A DNA stretch of 64,000 nucleotides from Actinophytocola oryzae (GCF_004364325.1 NZ_SOCP01000012.1:1-64000); one strand, 5' to 3'; positions 51,379 to 60,132 are shown, counted from the stretch's first letter. The notes: generated by a model not told the origin, from the sequence alone. Numbers and translations are program-made.

Positions 51379-52305
51379 ATGGCGCAACCCACCGCAGTCA
51401 CTTCCGGCCATGAAGTAACCAAGCCAGCCGGGATCCGAACCGCCATCGTGCCGGCCGCCGGCCTCGGCACGAGGTTCCTGCCGACCACCAAGTCCGTACC
51501 GAAAGAGCTGCTCCCGGTCGTGGACACGCCCGGTATCGAGCACGTCGCGACCGAGGCGGCGGAGGCGGGGCTCGACAAGCTCGTCCTCGTCGTCTCGCCG
51601 GGCAAGGACGCCGTCGCACAGTACTTCCGGCCGCAGCCGGAGCTGGAGGAGGAGCTGCGCAGCCGGGGCAAGGCCGCGCTCGTCGAGAAGATCACCCGCG
51701 CCCCCGGCCTGCTGTCCTCCGTCCAGACCGCCATCCAGGAGAAGGCGCTCGGCCTCGGCCACGCCATCGGCTGCGCCGAGGCCAACCTGGACGCCGACGA
51801 GCAGGCCGTGGCCGTCCTGCTGCCCGACGACCTCGTCCTCCCGCGTGGCGTCCTCGGCCGCATGATCGACACCCGCGCCCGCTACGGCGGCACCGTCCTG
51901 TGCGCGTTCGACATCCCCCGTGAGGAGATCTCGCCCTACGGCGTGTTCGACGTCGAGGACACCGACGACCCGGACGTCAAGAAGGTCAACGGCATGGTGG
52001 AGAAGCCGTCGGCGGAGGAGGCCCCCTCGACCTTCGCCGCGGCAGGCCGCTACCTGCTCGACGTGGCGATCTTCGACGCGATCAGGCGCACCGAGCCCGG
52101 CAGGGGCGGGGAGATCCAGATCACCGACGCGATCGCCCTGCTGATCTCCGAAGGTCACCCGGTCCACGTGGTGGTTCACCGGGGTGGACGTCACGACCTG
52201 GGCAATCCTGGGGGCTTCCTGCGTGCCGCCGTGGACTTTGCGCTCCAAGACCCCGAATATGGGCCAGAACTGCGCGAGTGGTTGCGCGTGCGGGTGGAGG
52301 AGTAA
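51379..52305 (+). CDS. galU: UTP-glucose-1-phosphate uridylyltransferase
   Basis: The 308-residue enzyme makes UDP-glucose from UTP and glucose-1-phosphate for cell-wall and storage polysaccharides. Signature motifs are IVPAAGLGTRFLPTTKSVPKE at about residue 20 and LPDDLVLPRGVLGRM, later GMVEKPSAEEAPS and GRYLLDVAIFDAI. ATG 51379 is chosen; ATG 51358 would add seven residues and no clear ribosome-binding site decides between them. It heads the galU-glp-rimJ-sepX series. Confidence 0.92.
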   Translation: MAQPTAVTSGHEVTKPAGIRTAIVPAAGLGTRFLPTTKSVPKELLPVVDTPGIEHVATEAAEAGLDKLVLVVSPGKDAVAQYFRPQPELEEELRSRGKAALVEKITRAPGLLSSVQTAIQEKALGLGHAIGCAEANLDADEQAVAVLLPDDLVLPRGVLGRMIDTRARYGGTVLCAFDIPREEISPYGVFDVEDTDDPDVKKVNGMVEKPSAEEAPSTFAAAGRYLLDVAIFDAIRRTEPGRGGEIQITDAIALLISEGHPVHVVVHRGGRHDLGNPGGFLRAAVDFALQDPEYGPELREWLRVRVEE

Positions 52306-52332
52306 ACCAAGACAATCGGTGAGGGCACCGCG

Positions 52333-53556
52333 ATGAGGTCAGTCGACGAGCAGCTCGGGCGGGCGCTCGCCGCCGCAGTCCGGCCCGCGCCGGTACGGGT
52401 GGCCATCTCCGAGGCACAGGGTCTGCTGTGCGCGGAGGAGGTCGTGGCGGAACGGGCGCTGCCCGGGTTCGACCAGGCCGCCGTGGACGGCTACGCGGTA
52501 CGCAGCGTGGACGTCCAGGCGGCGGGCACTGAGCCCGTGCTGCTGCCCGTGGTCGGCGAGATCTCGACCGGCTCGCGGCAGCCGAGACGGCTGCAGCCGG
52601 GACAGGCCGTGCGCGTCGACACCGGCGCGCCCCTGCCCACGCTCGCCGACGCCGTCGTGCCGATGGGGTACACCGACGGGCACCACGCTCGGGTGACGGT
52701 CAACCAGCCGGTGCCCTCGGCCGCGTTCGTCCGGCGCACCGGCGAGGACGTCCAGACCGGAGATGTCGCCGTGCGCCGGGGCGCCGCCATCGGGTCGGCC
52801 CAGGTCGGTCTGCTCGCGGCCGTCGGGCGCGCCAAGGTGCTGGTGTACCCGAGGCCCCGGGTCTCGATCATCACCCTCGGTGACGAGCTGGTGGACATCG
52901 ACCGCACGCCGGGCCAGGGCCAGGTCTACGACGTCAACTCGTACTCACTCGCGGCGGCGGCACGCGACGCGGGTGCGGAGGTCAACCGGGTCGGCATCGT
53001 GGCCACCGACTCGAGGCGGCTGCGCGAGACCATCGAGGGCAGGCTGCTGCTGAGCGAGATCGTGGTCATCGCGGGTGGTGTCGGCGGCGAGGCCGCACAG
53101 GAGATCCGTGCGGCGCTGTCGGACCTCGGCGACATCGACATGACGCGGGTGGCCATGCACCCCGGCTCCGTGCAGGGCTTCGGCAGGCTCGGCCCGGACG
53201 CCGTGCCGACGTTCTTCCTGCCGAGCAACCCGATGAGCGCGCTGATCGTGTTCGAGGTGATGGTCCGGCCGCTGATCCGTGCCGCGCAAGGAAAACGGAA
53301 CCCGCACCGGCGCCAGATCGCCGCCCGGCTACTGTCGCCAGTCGTGTCGGTCAAGGGACGAAGAGGCTTCCTGCGCGCGCAGCTGCTTCGCGACGAGAAC
53401 AACGGCGAGTACCTGGCCCAGCCGCTCGGCCAGTCCGGGTCGCACCTGCTCGCCTCGCTCGCCGAGGCCAACTGCCTGATCCTCGTCGACGACGAGACGA
53501 CCGAGGTCGTGGTCGGGGAAGAGGTCCAGGTCAGCTTCCTGGCGCAGCGTGGCTGA
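52333..53556 (+). CDS. glp: MoeA/gephyrin-like protein (Glp)
   Basis: The 407-residue protein has all MoeA domains: VDGYAVRSVDV, RVDTGAPLPTLADAVVPMG, and GDELVDIDRTPGQGQVYDVNSY. The usual catalytic GGVS loop reads IAGGVGGEAAQEIR. Actinobacterial MoeA copies in the galU-rimJ-sepX locus include Glp, which binds FtsZ and the membrane receptor GlpR/SepX in division. The position here suggests Glp (inference). The end overlaps the next gene by 8 bases. Confidence 0.88.
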   Translation: MRSVDEQLGRALAAAVRPAPVRVAISEAQGLLCAEEVVAERALPGFDQAAVDGYAVRSVDVQAAGTEPVLLPVVGEISTGSRQPRRLQPGQAVRVDTGAPLPTLADAVVPMGYTDGHHARVTVNQPVPSAAFVRRTGEDVQTGDVAVRRGAAIGSAQVGLLAAVGRAKVLVYPRPRVSIITLGDELVDIDRTPGQGQVYDVNSYSLAAAARDAGAEVNRVGIVATDSRRLRETIEGRLLLSEIVVIAGGVGGEAAQEIRAALSDLGDIDMTRVAMHPGSVQGFGRLGPDAVPTFFLPSNPMSALIVFEVMVRPLIRAAQGKRNPHRRQIAARLLSPVVSVKGRRGFLRAQLLRDENNGEYLAQPLGQSGSHLLASLAEANCLILVDDETTEVVVGEEVQVSFLAQRG

Positions 53557-54217
53557 GCAGTTGAGCCAACGACAGGGCCCGATGGGGCGGCACCCCGGCT
53601 GGCCGGCACGGCTCGGGCCGCTGCGTGTCGCGGCGGGCCTGCTCGAGGTGCGCAAGCCGAGGCTGTCGGACGCCGCCGCGTGGAGCAGGATCCGCAGGCG
53701 CGACCGGCGCCACCTCGAGGCGTGGGAGCCGACCACGCCGGGGGACTGGGACGCCAACAATGCCGCCCTCGCGTGGCCGGGCCAGTGGTCGACGCTGCGG
53801 GCGCTGGCCAGACGCGGCATGTCGCTTCCGTTCGTGGTCACCGTCGACGGCCAGGTGGCGGGGCAGGTCACCGTCGGCAACATCGTCCGTGGCTCACTGT
53901 GCTCGGCGTGGATCGGGTACTGGGTCGGTACGCACGCGGTCCGCGGCGGGGTCGCGACGGCCGCCGCCGCGCTGGTCGTCGACCACTGCTTCTTCAACGC
54001 CGGGCTGCACCGGCTCGAGGCGACCGTGCGGCCGGAGAACGCGCCGAGCATCAGGGTCCTCACCAAGCTCGGCTTCCGCGAGGAGGGCCTGTTCCGCAGA
54101 TACCTCGACGTGGCAGGCACCTGGCGGGACCACCTGTGCTTCGCACTGACCACAGAGGACGTCCCGAGTGGACTCATCGCCAAGCTGGTCGCCGACGGAC
54201 GTGCCGCGCGCGCCTGA
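53549..54217 (+). CDS. RimJ-like GNAT protein N-acetyltransferase
   Basis: The 222-residue protein is a RimJ/RimL-type GNAT: WSTLRALARRGMSLPFVVTVDG, GQVTVGNIVRGSLCSAWIGYWV, the acetyl-CoA region GVATAAAALVVDHCFF and RPENAPSIRVLTKLGFREEG. Such enzymes acetylate ribosomal or other protein N-termini. GTG 53549 lies inside the end of glp, so the genes are co-transcribed. Confidence 0.9.
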   Translation: MAEQLSQRQGPMGRHPGWPARLGPLRVAAGLLEVRKPRLSDAAAWSRIRRRDRRHLEAWEPTTPGDWDANNAALAWPGQWSTLRALARRGMSLPFVVTVDGQVAGQVTVGNIVRGSLCSAWIGYWVGTHAVRGGVATAAAALVVDHCFFNAGLHRLEATVRPENAPSIRVLTKLGFREEGLFRRYLDVAGTWRDHLCFALTTEDVPSGLIAKLVADGRAARA

Positions 54218-54356
54218 CCGGGCATGATCACCTGGTTGTGTTGGATTGGTCGCGCCGTTCTGCGTGTCGGCGCGCCTCCGACACTCCTGTGACTGTTGTG
54301 ACTAACGTGGCGACCGAGTCGTCTTGGTGTGTTCGCGGTGCGCAAGGGGAGGTGTC

Positions 54357-55220
54357 ATGCCGAGCTCACTCGTCGTGGTCGCGCTCGTCGTCGCATGGCT
54401 CGTCGTCCTCGTGCCCATGATCGTCCGCAAGCGCCAGGAGGTCGCGAAGACCGGCGGCTCGGAACTGGCGGCACGCGTCGTGCGCAGCGGAGAGGCGGAG
54501 GCGGGGGCCGAGCTCGACCCGGAGGAGGCCCCCGTGCACGAAGAGGATGAGATCCGGGAGAATTTCGAGGAAGATCTGGTGGCGGAGGTCACAGACGCCT
54601 CGGAGGATGTGCCGGATGACGACACGGGCCAGGCTGACATGAGCTACTACGACGACGGCTACCCGCGCCGCTACCGCCCTGGCCGGGGCGGGTTCGACCC
54701 GGAGGCCGCCGCCGTCATCGCCCGCGCCAGGTACACGTACCGCCAGCGGGTCGTCCTGGCGATGATCATCGGCGCGATCGTCACCGGTGTCCTCGCAGGC
54801 TTCGTGTTCGTCCAGCTCTGGTGGGCCCACGGCTTCATCGACGTCGTCCTCGTGTCCTACCTCGTCTACCTGCGCCGCCAGGTCCGCATCGAGGACGAGA
54901 TCCGCGAGCGACGTCTCGTCCGCATGCAGCGGGTCAGGCGCGCGCAGGCCTACCACGCCCAGGCGCAGGCCGAGGCGTACGCACGGGCTGCCCAGTACGC
55001 CGAGGAGGCGCCCACCGGGGAGCCGAGGACGGTCGAGGAGTACGTCGAGGAGCTGTACCACGACGAGCCCGGACAGCGAGAGCGTGTGGTCGACGGACCA
55101 CCCGCACCGCCCGCCTACCGGGGCAACGCCATGGTCGTGGACGTCGACGACGAGGACCCCGTCTTCGACGACCTCGAGGAGCCGGGCAACTCGCCCTACC
55201 GCCGCGCGGTGGGCGAGTAG
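54357..55220 (+). CDS. sepX: SepX/GlpR-like divisome membrane protein
   Basis: The 287-residue protein has an N-terminal transmembrane helix (PSSLVVVALVVAWLVVLVP), an acidic disordered linker (about residues 40-95), and a central pair of helices (VVLAMIIGAIVTGVLAGFVF; GFIDVVLVSYLVYL). A long acidic and basic cytoplasmic tail ends the protein. This topology, directly after galU-glp-rimJ, matches SepX (Streptomyces) and GlpR (Corynebacterium), which stabilise FtsZ rings and anchor Glp. RBS GGGGAGG precedes ATG 54357. Confidence 0.85.
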   Translation: MPSSLVVVALVVAWLVVLVPMIVRKRQEVAKTGGSELAARVVRSGEAEAGAELDPEEAPVHEEDEIRENFEEDLVAEVTDASEDVPDDDTGQADMSYYDDGYPRRYRPGRGGFDPEAAAVIARARYTYRQRVVLAMIIGAIVTGVLAGFVFVQLWWAHGFIDVVLVSYLVYLRRQVRIEDEIRERRLVRMQRVRRAQAYHAQAQAEAYARAAQYAEEAPTGEPRTVEEYVEELYHDEPGQRERVVDGPPAPPAYRGNAMVVDVDDEDPVFDDLEEPGNSPYRRAVGE

Positions 55221-55251
55221 GAGTCTGATAGGCTTCGCCCGCACACAGATC

Positions 55252-55324
55252 AGGGGCTGTAGCGCAGTTGGTAGCGCGTCTCGTTCGCATCGAGAAGGTC
55301 CGGGGTTCGATTCCCCGCAGCTCC
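55252..55324 (+). tRNA. tRNA-Ala (CGC anticodon)
   Basis: The 73-nt cloverleaf has acceptor arms GGGGCTG and CAGCTCC (one G-U pair), anticodon arm TCTCG-TTCGCAT-CGAGA giving CGC, and T arm CGGGG-TTCGATT-CCCCG. CCA is not encoded. It follows sepX by 31 bases. Confidence 0.95.
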
Positions 55325-55386
55325 ACGTCACTCGGGGCGAGCTGTGTCAGCGGAGGGCGCTGACCGGCTCGCTCCTCTGTGTTTGT

Positions 55387-55401
55387 GGGGGTGCAACCCC
55401 C
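55387..55401. terminator. Hairpin terminator within a G/C-repeat block after tRNA-Ala
   Basis: GGGGGT, loop GCA, ACCCCC. It lies in a stretch (about 55383-55440) of alternating G and C runs of the kind often dispersed in actinomycete intergenic regions. It probably ends tRNA transcription and insulates the van promoter. Confidence 0.55.
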
Positions 55402-55484
55402 ATGCCCCGCCCGGCGGGCTCTGCCCCCGGACCCCCGGTGCGGGCTTGAACCCGGATGTTGGCTGCGGCCGTGTGTCGTCTGTG

Positions 55485-55513
55485 TATCCGAAACCGCATA
55501 CGTGTTGGCAACG
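55485..55513 (+). promoter_or_regulatory. 29-bp motif upstream of vanH, candidate VanR site
   Basis: The motif begins TATCCGAAACCG and ends TTGGCAACG, 23 bases before the vanH start. It matches the motif upstream of vanY at 22 of 29 positions. Confidence 0.7.
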
Positions 55514-55536
55514 TTGTGCTGGGTTGACTTGGGGGC

Positions 55537-56571
55537 ATGACCTTCGGTGAGTCGTCCCTTCCTGCGGATCGCTTTGTTCAGCCGTTGGCTTCTTCGGGTG
55601 TTTCGGCTGTCGGGGTCACGGTTTATGGGTGTGGGCCGGATGAGGCTGTTCTGTTTCGGGAGTTGGGGCCTCGGTTTGGCGTTGTTCCTGTTCTCGTCGA
55701 GGCGCCGTTGTCCGATGGCAATGTTGGGCTGGTGGCCGGGAATCGCTGTGTGAGTGTTGGTCACAAGGCTGAGGTTGCGAACTCTGCTCTTCTTGCGCTC
55801 AGTCGTGTCGGTGTGGAGTACATCTCCACCCGGAGCATTGGGTACAACCACATCGATGTCGGGTATGCGGCGAGTGTTGGCATCTCTGTTGAGAACGTTG
55901 CTTATTCGCCGGACAGTGTTGCCGACTACACGTTGATGTTGATGTTGATGGTCGTGCGTAGAGCGAAATCCATCATTCGGCGGGTGGATGCCCATGACTA
56001 CCGGCTGCAGGACGTGCGTGGGAGAGAGCTGCGTGACCTGACCGTCGGGGTGATTGGCACCGGGCGCATCGGGTCGGCGGTCATCGACAGGCTGCGTGGC
56101 TTTGGCTGTCAGGTGCTGGCCTATGACGTTCGTCCTCGGTCCTCTGCCGACTATGTTCCTCTCGACGAGTTGTTGTCGGTTAGTGACATTGTGACGCTTC
56201 ATGCGCCGCTTGGTGTGGATACGCACCACCTCCTGGATCGTCGGCGTATCGGTCGTCTCAAGCATGGCGCGTTTGTCGTCAATACCGGGCGTGGTGCTCT
56301 TCTTGACACCGAGGCCCTCGTTTCTGCGTTGGAGAGCGGTCGTTTGGGCGGTGCGGCACTGGATGTTCTCGAAGGGGAGGAGGGGACGTTCTACGCCGAC
56401 TGCCGGAACAAGCCTGTCGAAAGCAAGCAGCTGTTGCGGCTGCAGGAAATGTCGAACGTCGTCGTCAGTCCGCACGCTGCTTACTACACGGACCACGCCC
56501 TGGTCGACATCGTCGAGAACTCCATCGTCAACTGTCGGGAATCGCAACGTGGAAGGCAGGACTGGGTATGA
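55537..56571 (+). CDS. vanH: VanH D-lactate dehydrogenase
   Basis: The 344-residue D-2-hydroxyacid dehydrogenase reduces pyruvate to D-lactate for D-Ala-D-Lac synthesis. It has STRSIGYNHIDVGYA (substrate Arg), the NAD motif VGVIGTGRIGSAV at about residue 170, HAPLGVDTHHLLD, VNTGRGALLDTEAL and the catalytic His in PHAAYYTDHALVDI. The VanH-specific YCADCRNKPV-like segment is present as FYADCRNKP. Third codon positions contain far more T than neighbouring genes. It overlaps vanA by ATGA. Confidence 0.95.
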   Translation: MTFGESSLPADRFVQPLASSGVSAVGVTVYGCGPDEAVLFRELGPRFGVVPVLVEAPLSDGNVGLVAGNRCVSVGHKAEVANSALLALSRVGVEYISTRSIGYNHIDVGYAASVGISVENVAYSPDSVADYTLMLMLMVVRRAKSIIRRVDAHDYRLQDVRGRELRDLTVGVIGTGRIGSAVIDRLRGFGCQVLAYDVRPRSSADYVPLDELLSVSDIVTLHAPLGVDTHHLLDRRRIGRLKHGAFVVNTGRGALLDTEALVSALESGRLGGAALDVLEGEEGTFYADCRNKPVESKQLLRLQEMSNVVVSPHAAYYTDHALVDIVENSIVNCRESQRGRQDWV

Positions 56572-57599
56572 GGATCGGAATTCTGTTCGGGGGTTGTTCC
56601 GAGGAACATCCCGTCTCCGTCAAGTCCGCGCTGGAGGTCGCCGCGAGTCTCGATGCCGAGAAGTATGAGCCGTTCTGGGTCGGGATCACGCGGAGCGGTG
56701 CCTGGAAGCTCTGTGACGGTCCTGACGCGGACTGGGAAGCCGGTGCCTGTCGGCCGGTCGTGTTGTCGCCGGACAGGGGCGTTCACGGACTGCTTGTGCT
56801 GGAGCAGGAACGGTACGAGGCGATCCGTCTGGACGTCGTGCTGCCCGTGTTGCACGGCAAGCTTGGTGAGGACGGTGCGATACAGGGTTTGTTGGAACTC
56901 TCCGGCATTCCTTATGTCGGCTGTGATCTCCAAAGTTCTGCTCTGTGTATGGACAAGTCCCTCGCCTACGTCGTCGCCAGGGGCGCTGGGATCGCTACGC
57001 CGAATTTCTGGATTCTCGGTGCGGGCGAGGAGATCGATCCCGGTCGGCTTACGTATCCTGTCTTCGTCAAGCCGGCGCGATCGGGGTCGTCTTTCGGTGT
57101 CACCAAGGTATTCAGCGGAGAAGGGCTGAATGGTGCCGTGGAGGTCGCGCGGCAGTACGACTCCAAGGTGTTGATCGAGGAGGCCATCGTTGCCAGCGAG
57201 GTCGGGTGTGCGATCTTGGGGAACGAGTCGGAGTTGTTCGCTGGCGAGCCGGATCAGATCACCATGTCTCATGGGTTCTTTCGAATTCATCAGGAGGATG
57301 ATCCTGAGAGTGGTTCCGAGAACTCGACTGTTACCGTGCCCGCTGATATCTCGGCTGAGTCGCGCTTGCTCGTCCTGGAGACGGCCAAGGCTGTCTATCG
57401 TGCGCTGGGGTGCCGGGGGCTGGCGCGTGTGGACATGTTCCTCAAGGAGGACGGAACGGTGGTTCTCAATGAGGTCAATACTTTGCCCGGTCTTACTTCG
57501 TACAGTCGTTATCCGAGGATGATGGCTGCCGCGGGTGTGTCGCTTGTCGAGGTGATCGACCGGATCGTGTCGTTGGCTTTGACGGGGAAGGCGCAATGA
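56568..57599 (+). CDS. vanA: VanA-type D-alanine-(R)-lactate ligase
   Basis: The 343-residue ATP-grasp ligase makes D-Ala-D-Lac, which vancomycin binds poorly. EEHPVSVKSALEV is the N-terminal motif, PVLHGKLGEDGAIQGLLELS the central one and VFVKPARSGSSFGV the ATP-grasp lysine region. The loop HGFFRIHQE has His241, equivalent to the lactate-specifying His of VanA, with SENSTVTVPADI after it. D-Ala-D-Ala ligases lack this loop, so depsipeptide specificity is well supported. It is coupled to vanH and vanX by ATGA overlaps. Confidence 0.95.
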   Translation: MRIGILFGGCSEEHPVSVKSALEVAASLDAEKYEPFWVGITRSGAWKLCDGPDADWEAGACRPVVLSPDRGVHGLLVLEQERYEAIRLDVVLPVLHGKLGEDGAIQGLLELSGIPYVGCDLQSSALCMDKSLAYVVARGAGIATPNFWILGAGEEIDPGRLTYPVFVKPARSGSSFGVTKVFSGEGLNGAVEVARQYDSKVLIEEAIVASEVGCAILGNESELFAGEPDQITMSHGFFRIHQEDDPESGSENSTVTVPADISAESRLLVLETAKAVYRALGCRGLARVDMFLKEDGTVVLNEVNTLPGLTSYSRYPRMMAAAGVSLVEVIDRIVSLALTGKAQ

Positions 57600-58234
57600 A
57601 GGACGGTTTCGTGTTCGTTGACGAGGTTGTGCCCGGGATACGTTGGGATGCCAAATACGCCACCTGGGACAACTTCACCGGCAAGCCTGTGGACGGGTAC
57701 GTGGCGAACCGGATTGTCGGTACGCGGGCTTTGTGTGCGGCCCTGGAGCGTGCGCAGGAGATGGCCGCGGCCCTGGGGTTCGGCCTGCTTCTCTGGGACG
57801 GTTATCGTCCGCAGCGTGCCGTCGATCGCTTTGTGCGTTGGTCTGCGCAGCCTGAGGACGGTCGGACGAAGACGCGGCACTATCCGAACATCGACCGGGC
57901 CGAGATGTTCGAGAGAGGGTATGTGGCCGAGAAGTCGGGTCACAGTCGGGGAAGTGCGGTTGATCTGACGTTCTACGATCTGGCTACCGGTGAGCTTGCT
58001 CCCATGGGTGGTGACCATGATCTGATGGACTCGATCTCGCATCACGGGGCTGACGGAGTTACGCCGATCGAGGCGCGTAATCGTGGGCATCTTCGCTATG
58101 TCATGGAGGCCTGTGGGTTCAGTTCGTACGACCGTGAGTGGTGGCATTACACGTTGACGGACGAACCGTATCCGGACCGGTATTTCGATTTTCCCATCAC
58201 TGTTTCGCGACCACTGCGTGGGTTCGCGTCGTGA
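57596..58234 (+). CDS. vanX: VanX D-Ala-D-Ala dipeptidase
   Basis: The 212-residue zinc dipeptidase destroys residual D-Ala-D-Ala so that only D-Lac precursors are made. The M15D signature is complete: Arg in LLWDGYRPQRAV, zinc ligands in SGHSRGSAVDLTF, catalytic Glu and zinc His in DREWWHYTL. The length is close to that of enterococcal VanX (202). It lacks a signal peptide, as expected for a cytosolic enzyme. It ends 8 bases from the convergent vanS stop. Confidence 0.95.
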   Translation: MKDGFVFVDEVVPGIRWDAKYATWDNFTGKPVDGYVANRIVGTRALCAALERAQEMAAALGFGLLLWDGYRPQRAVDRFVRWSAQPEDGRTKTRHYPNIDRAEMFERGYVAEKSGHSRGSAVDLTFYDLATGELAPMGGDHDLMDSISHHGADGVTPIEARNRGHLRYVMEACGFSSYDREWWHYTLTDEPYPDRYFDFPITVSRPLRGFAS

Positions 58235-58242
58235 GGATCGCG

Positions 58243-59391
58243 TTACTGGTGGTCGCGTTGCAGTTCCGTCGATCGTCGTCTGTTGGTTTGTGGTGGGGCG
58301 GCGGGCAGTTCCACCGTGACGCGCAGGCCTCCTGCCTGCGGGGTGAGGGTGAGGGTTCCGTCGTGTGCTTTGGCGATGCTCTTGACGATGGCCAGTCCCA
58401 GGCCCACACCCGCGTGGTCGCCGCGTACGCGGTCGGTGCCGCGCCGGAACGGTTCGGTGAGGGTCGAGACCAGTTGTGGGGACAGCTTCTCGCCGGTGTT
58501 CTCGACGGTCAGCACGGCCGATCCCGCGCGGATGGCGGTGTCGACGTGCACGGTGCCGTGTTCGCGGAGGTTGTGGACGATGGCGTTGTGCACGAGGTTC
58601 GTGGTCATCTGCAGCAGGAGAGCCCGGGAGCCCGTGGTCGGGGTCATCTCACCGGACGTCTCGACGGTGACGCCGTGTTTCTCGGCCAGCGGGAGGAGCG
58701 TCTCGGTCGCTTCTTCGGCTGTCAGGGACAGGTCGACGTGTTCACGGGTGAAGGACCGCTGGTTGGCGCGGCTGAGCAGGAGCAGGGCCTCGGTGAGGTC
58801 GATCGCCCGGCTGTTGACCAGGTGGAGGCGGTCGACGAGCTCGCCGGTGTCGCGGTTCACGTCGTTGCGGGCCACGTCGAGCAGGGTCTGCGTGATCGCC
58901 AGCGGGGTGCGCAGCTCGTGGGAGGCGTTGGCCGCGAACCGCTGCTGTTCTGCGTCGTGTGCTTCGAGCCGCGCGAGCATGGCGTCGAAGGCGTCGGCCA
59001 GCTCGCGGAACTCGTCCCTGCGGCCCTCCAGCTGGATCCGGTGGGATAGCGAGCCGTTCGCCGCCAGGCGGGTGGCGTTGGTGATGCGTGTCAGCGGCGC
59101 GAGCATGCTGCCCGCGAGGACCCAGCCGCCCAGCAGGCTGAACGTCAGCAGGAAGACCAGCATCGCGGCTGCCTTCGGGACGAACGCTCTCAACAGGTCG
59201 GAGCGGTCGGGGATGACCATCATGCCCATCCTCGGCCGGGTTCCGGGAGGTGCCGTGAAGATCGTCTCGGGTACGTAGCGCAGCAGGAACACCCACACGA
59301 CCGCGAGCAGCAGGGTGCCCGCGAGCATGATCACGCCCGCGTAGCTGAGGGTGAGCTTGAGGCGGACGCTCATACCGGCCGGTCTAGCCAC
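58243..59391 (-). CDS. vanS: VanS sensor histidine kinase
   Basis: The 382-residue kinase has two transmembrane helices (about residues 12-36 and 72-97) around a short extracytoplasmic loop of about 35 residues. A HAMP region, H-box ANASHELRTPLAITQTLL, N-box NLVHNAIVHN and GVGLGLAIVKSIAKAHDG follow. The short sensor loop is typical of actinobacterial VanS, which in Streptomyces responds to the glycopeptide itself. It overlaps vanR by 8 bases; an alternative start (MSVRLK) lies 6 codons downstream. Confidence 0.88.
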   Translation of the reverse strand: MARPAGMSVRLKLTLSYAGVIMLAGTLLLAVVWVFLLRYVPETIFTAPPGTRPRMGMMVIPDRSDLLRAFVPKAAAMLVFLLTFSLLGGWVLAGSMLAPLTRITNATRLAANGSLSHRIQLEGRRDEFRELADAFDAMLARLEAHDAEQQRFAANASHELRTPLAITQTLLDVARNDVNRDTGELVDRLHLVNSRAIDLTEALLLLSRANQRSFTREHVDLSLTAEEATETLLPLAEKHGVTVETSGEMTPTTGSRALLLQMTTNLVHNAIVHNLREHGTVHVDTAIRAGSAVLTVENTGEKLSPQLVSTLTEPFRRGTDRVRGDHAGVGLGLAIVKSIAKAHDGTLTLTPQAGGLRVTVELPAAPPQTNRRRSTELQRDHQ

Positions 59392-60067
59392 GGTTCGCTC
59401 CCTCGGGGCCGGTGTCGATGCGGTACCCGACCCCGGGCACGGTGGCGATGAGCCACGGCTCGCCGAGCCGCTTGCGCAGGGCGGAGACGGTGATGCGGAC
59501 GGCGTTGGTGAAGGGGTCGGCGTTCTCGTCCCACGCCCGCTCCAGCAGTTCTTCTGCGCTCACGACACCGCCCTCCGCGGCGACGAGTACCTCGAGCACG
59601 GCGAACTGCTTGCGGGTGAGCGCGACGTAGCGCCCGTCGCGGAAGACCTCCCGGCGGAAGGGGTCCAGCCGCAGGCCCGCGATCTCGCTGACCGGGGGCC
59701 GGGCGTGTGCTCGCCTGCGGTTGAGTGCCCGCAGTCGCATGACCAGTTCGCGAAGGTCGAACGGTTTGGTGAGGTAGTCGTCGGCGCCCAGCTCGAACCC
59801 GGAGGCCTTGTCGTCGATCCGGTCGGCGGCGGTGAGCATGAGGATCGGCATGCCACTGCCCGAGGAGACGATGCTTTCGGCGATCTCGTCGCCGGACGGG
59901 CCGGGGATGTCACGGTCGAGGACCGCGAGGTCGTAGGAGTTGACGCTGAGCAGCTCAAGCGCGGTGTCGCCGTCACCGGCGATGTCGGCGGCGATCGCCT
60001 CGAGGCGCAGGCCGTCGCGGATGGCTTCCGCCAGGTAGGGCTCGTCCTCGACGATCAACACACGCAT
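59384..60067 (-). CDS. vanR: VanR response regulator
   Basis: The 227-residue OmpR-type regulator has EDE at residues 7-9, phospho-Asp in AVLDRDIPG, Lys in LTKPFDLRELVMRL, and a winged helix (LTRKQFAVLEVLVAAEGG, VRITVSALRKRL, TVPGVGYRID). DRDIPG in place of the usual DLMLPG is typical of the actinobacterial VanR branch. It starts 36 bases from the candidate VanR motif shared with the divergent vanY, so autoregulation is likely. Confidence 0.88.
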   Translation of the reverse strand: MRVLIVEDEPYLAEAIRDGLRLEAIAADIAGDGDTALELLSVNSYDLAVLDRDIPGPSGDEIAESIVSSGSGMPILMLTAADRIDDKASGFELGADDYLTKPFDLRELVMRLRALNRRRAHARPPVSEIAGLRLDPFRREVFRDGRYVALTRKQFAVLEVLVAAEGGVVSAEELLERAWDENADPFTNAVRITVSALRKRLGEPWLIATVPGVGYRIDTGPEGANRG

Positions 60068-60103
60068 GCTCTCGACGCTACGTCCCGCACCATCTCGCCG
60101 GCA

Positions 60104-60132
60104 TATCGAAAACCGGGTACATGCTGGTAACG
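60104..60132 (+). promoter_or_regulatory. 29-bp motif between vanR and vanY, candidate VanR site
   Basis: It begins TATCGAAAACCG and ends CTGGTAACG, 22 bases before the vanY start and 36 bases from vanR. It matches the vanH-upstream motif at 22 of 29 positions with almost identical spacing to the start codon. Confidence 0.7.

Noticed and set aside
55344..55449. G- and C-run block after tRNA-Ala as a CRISPR or gene
   Set aside because: There are no regular repeats and spacers and no coding signal. It fits a terminator-like dispersed GC repeat.
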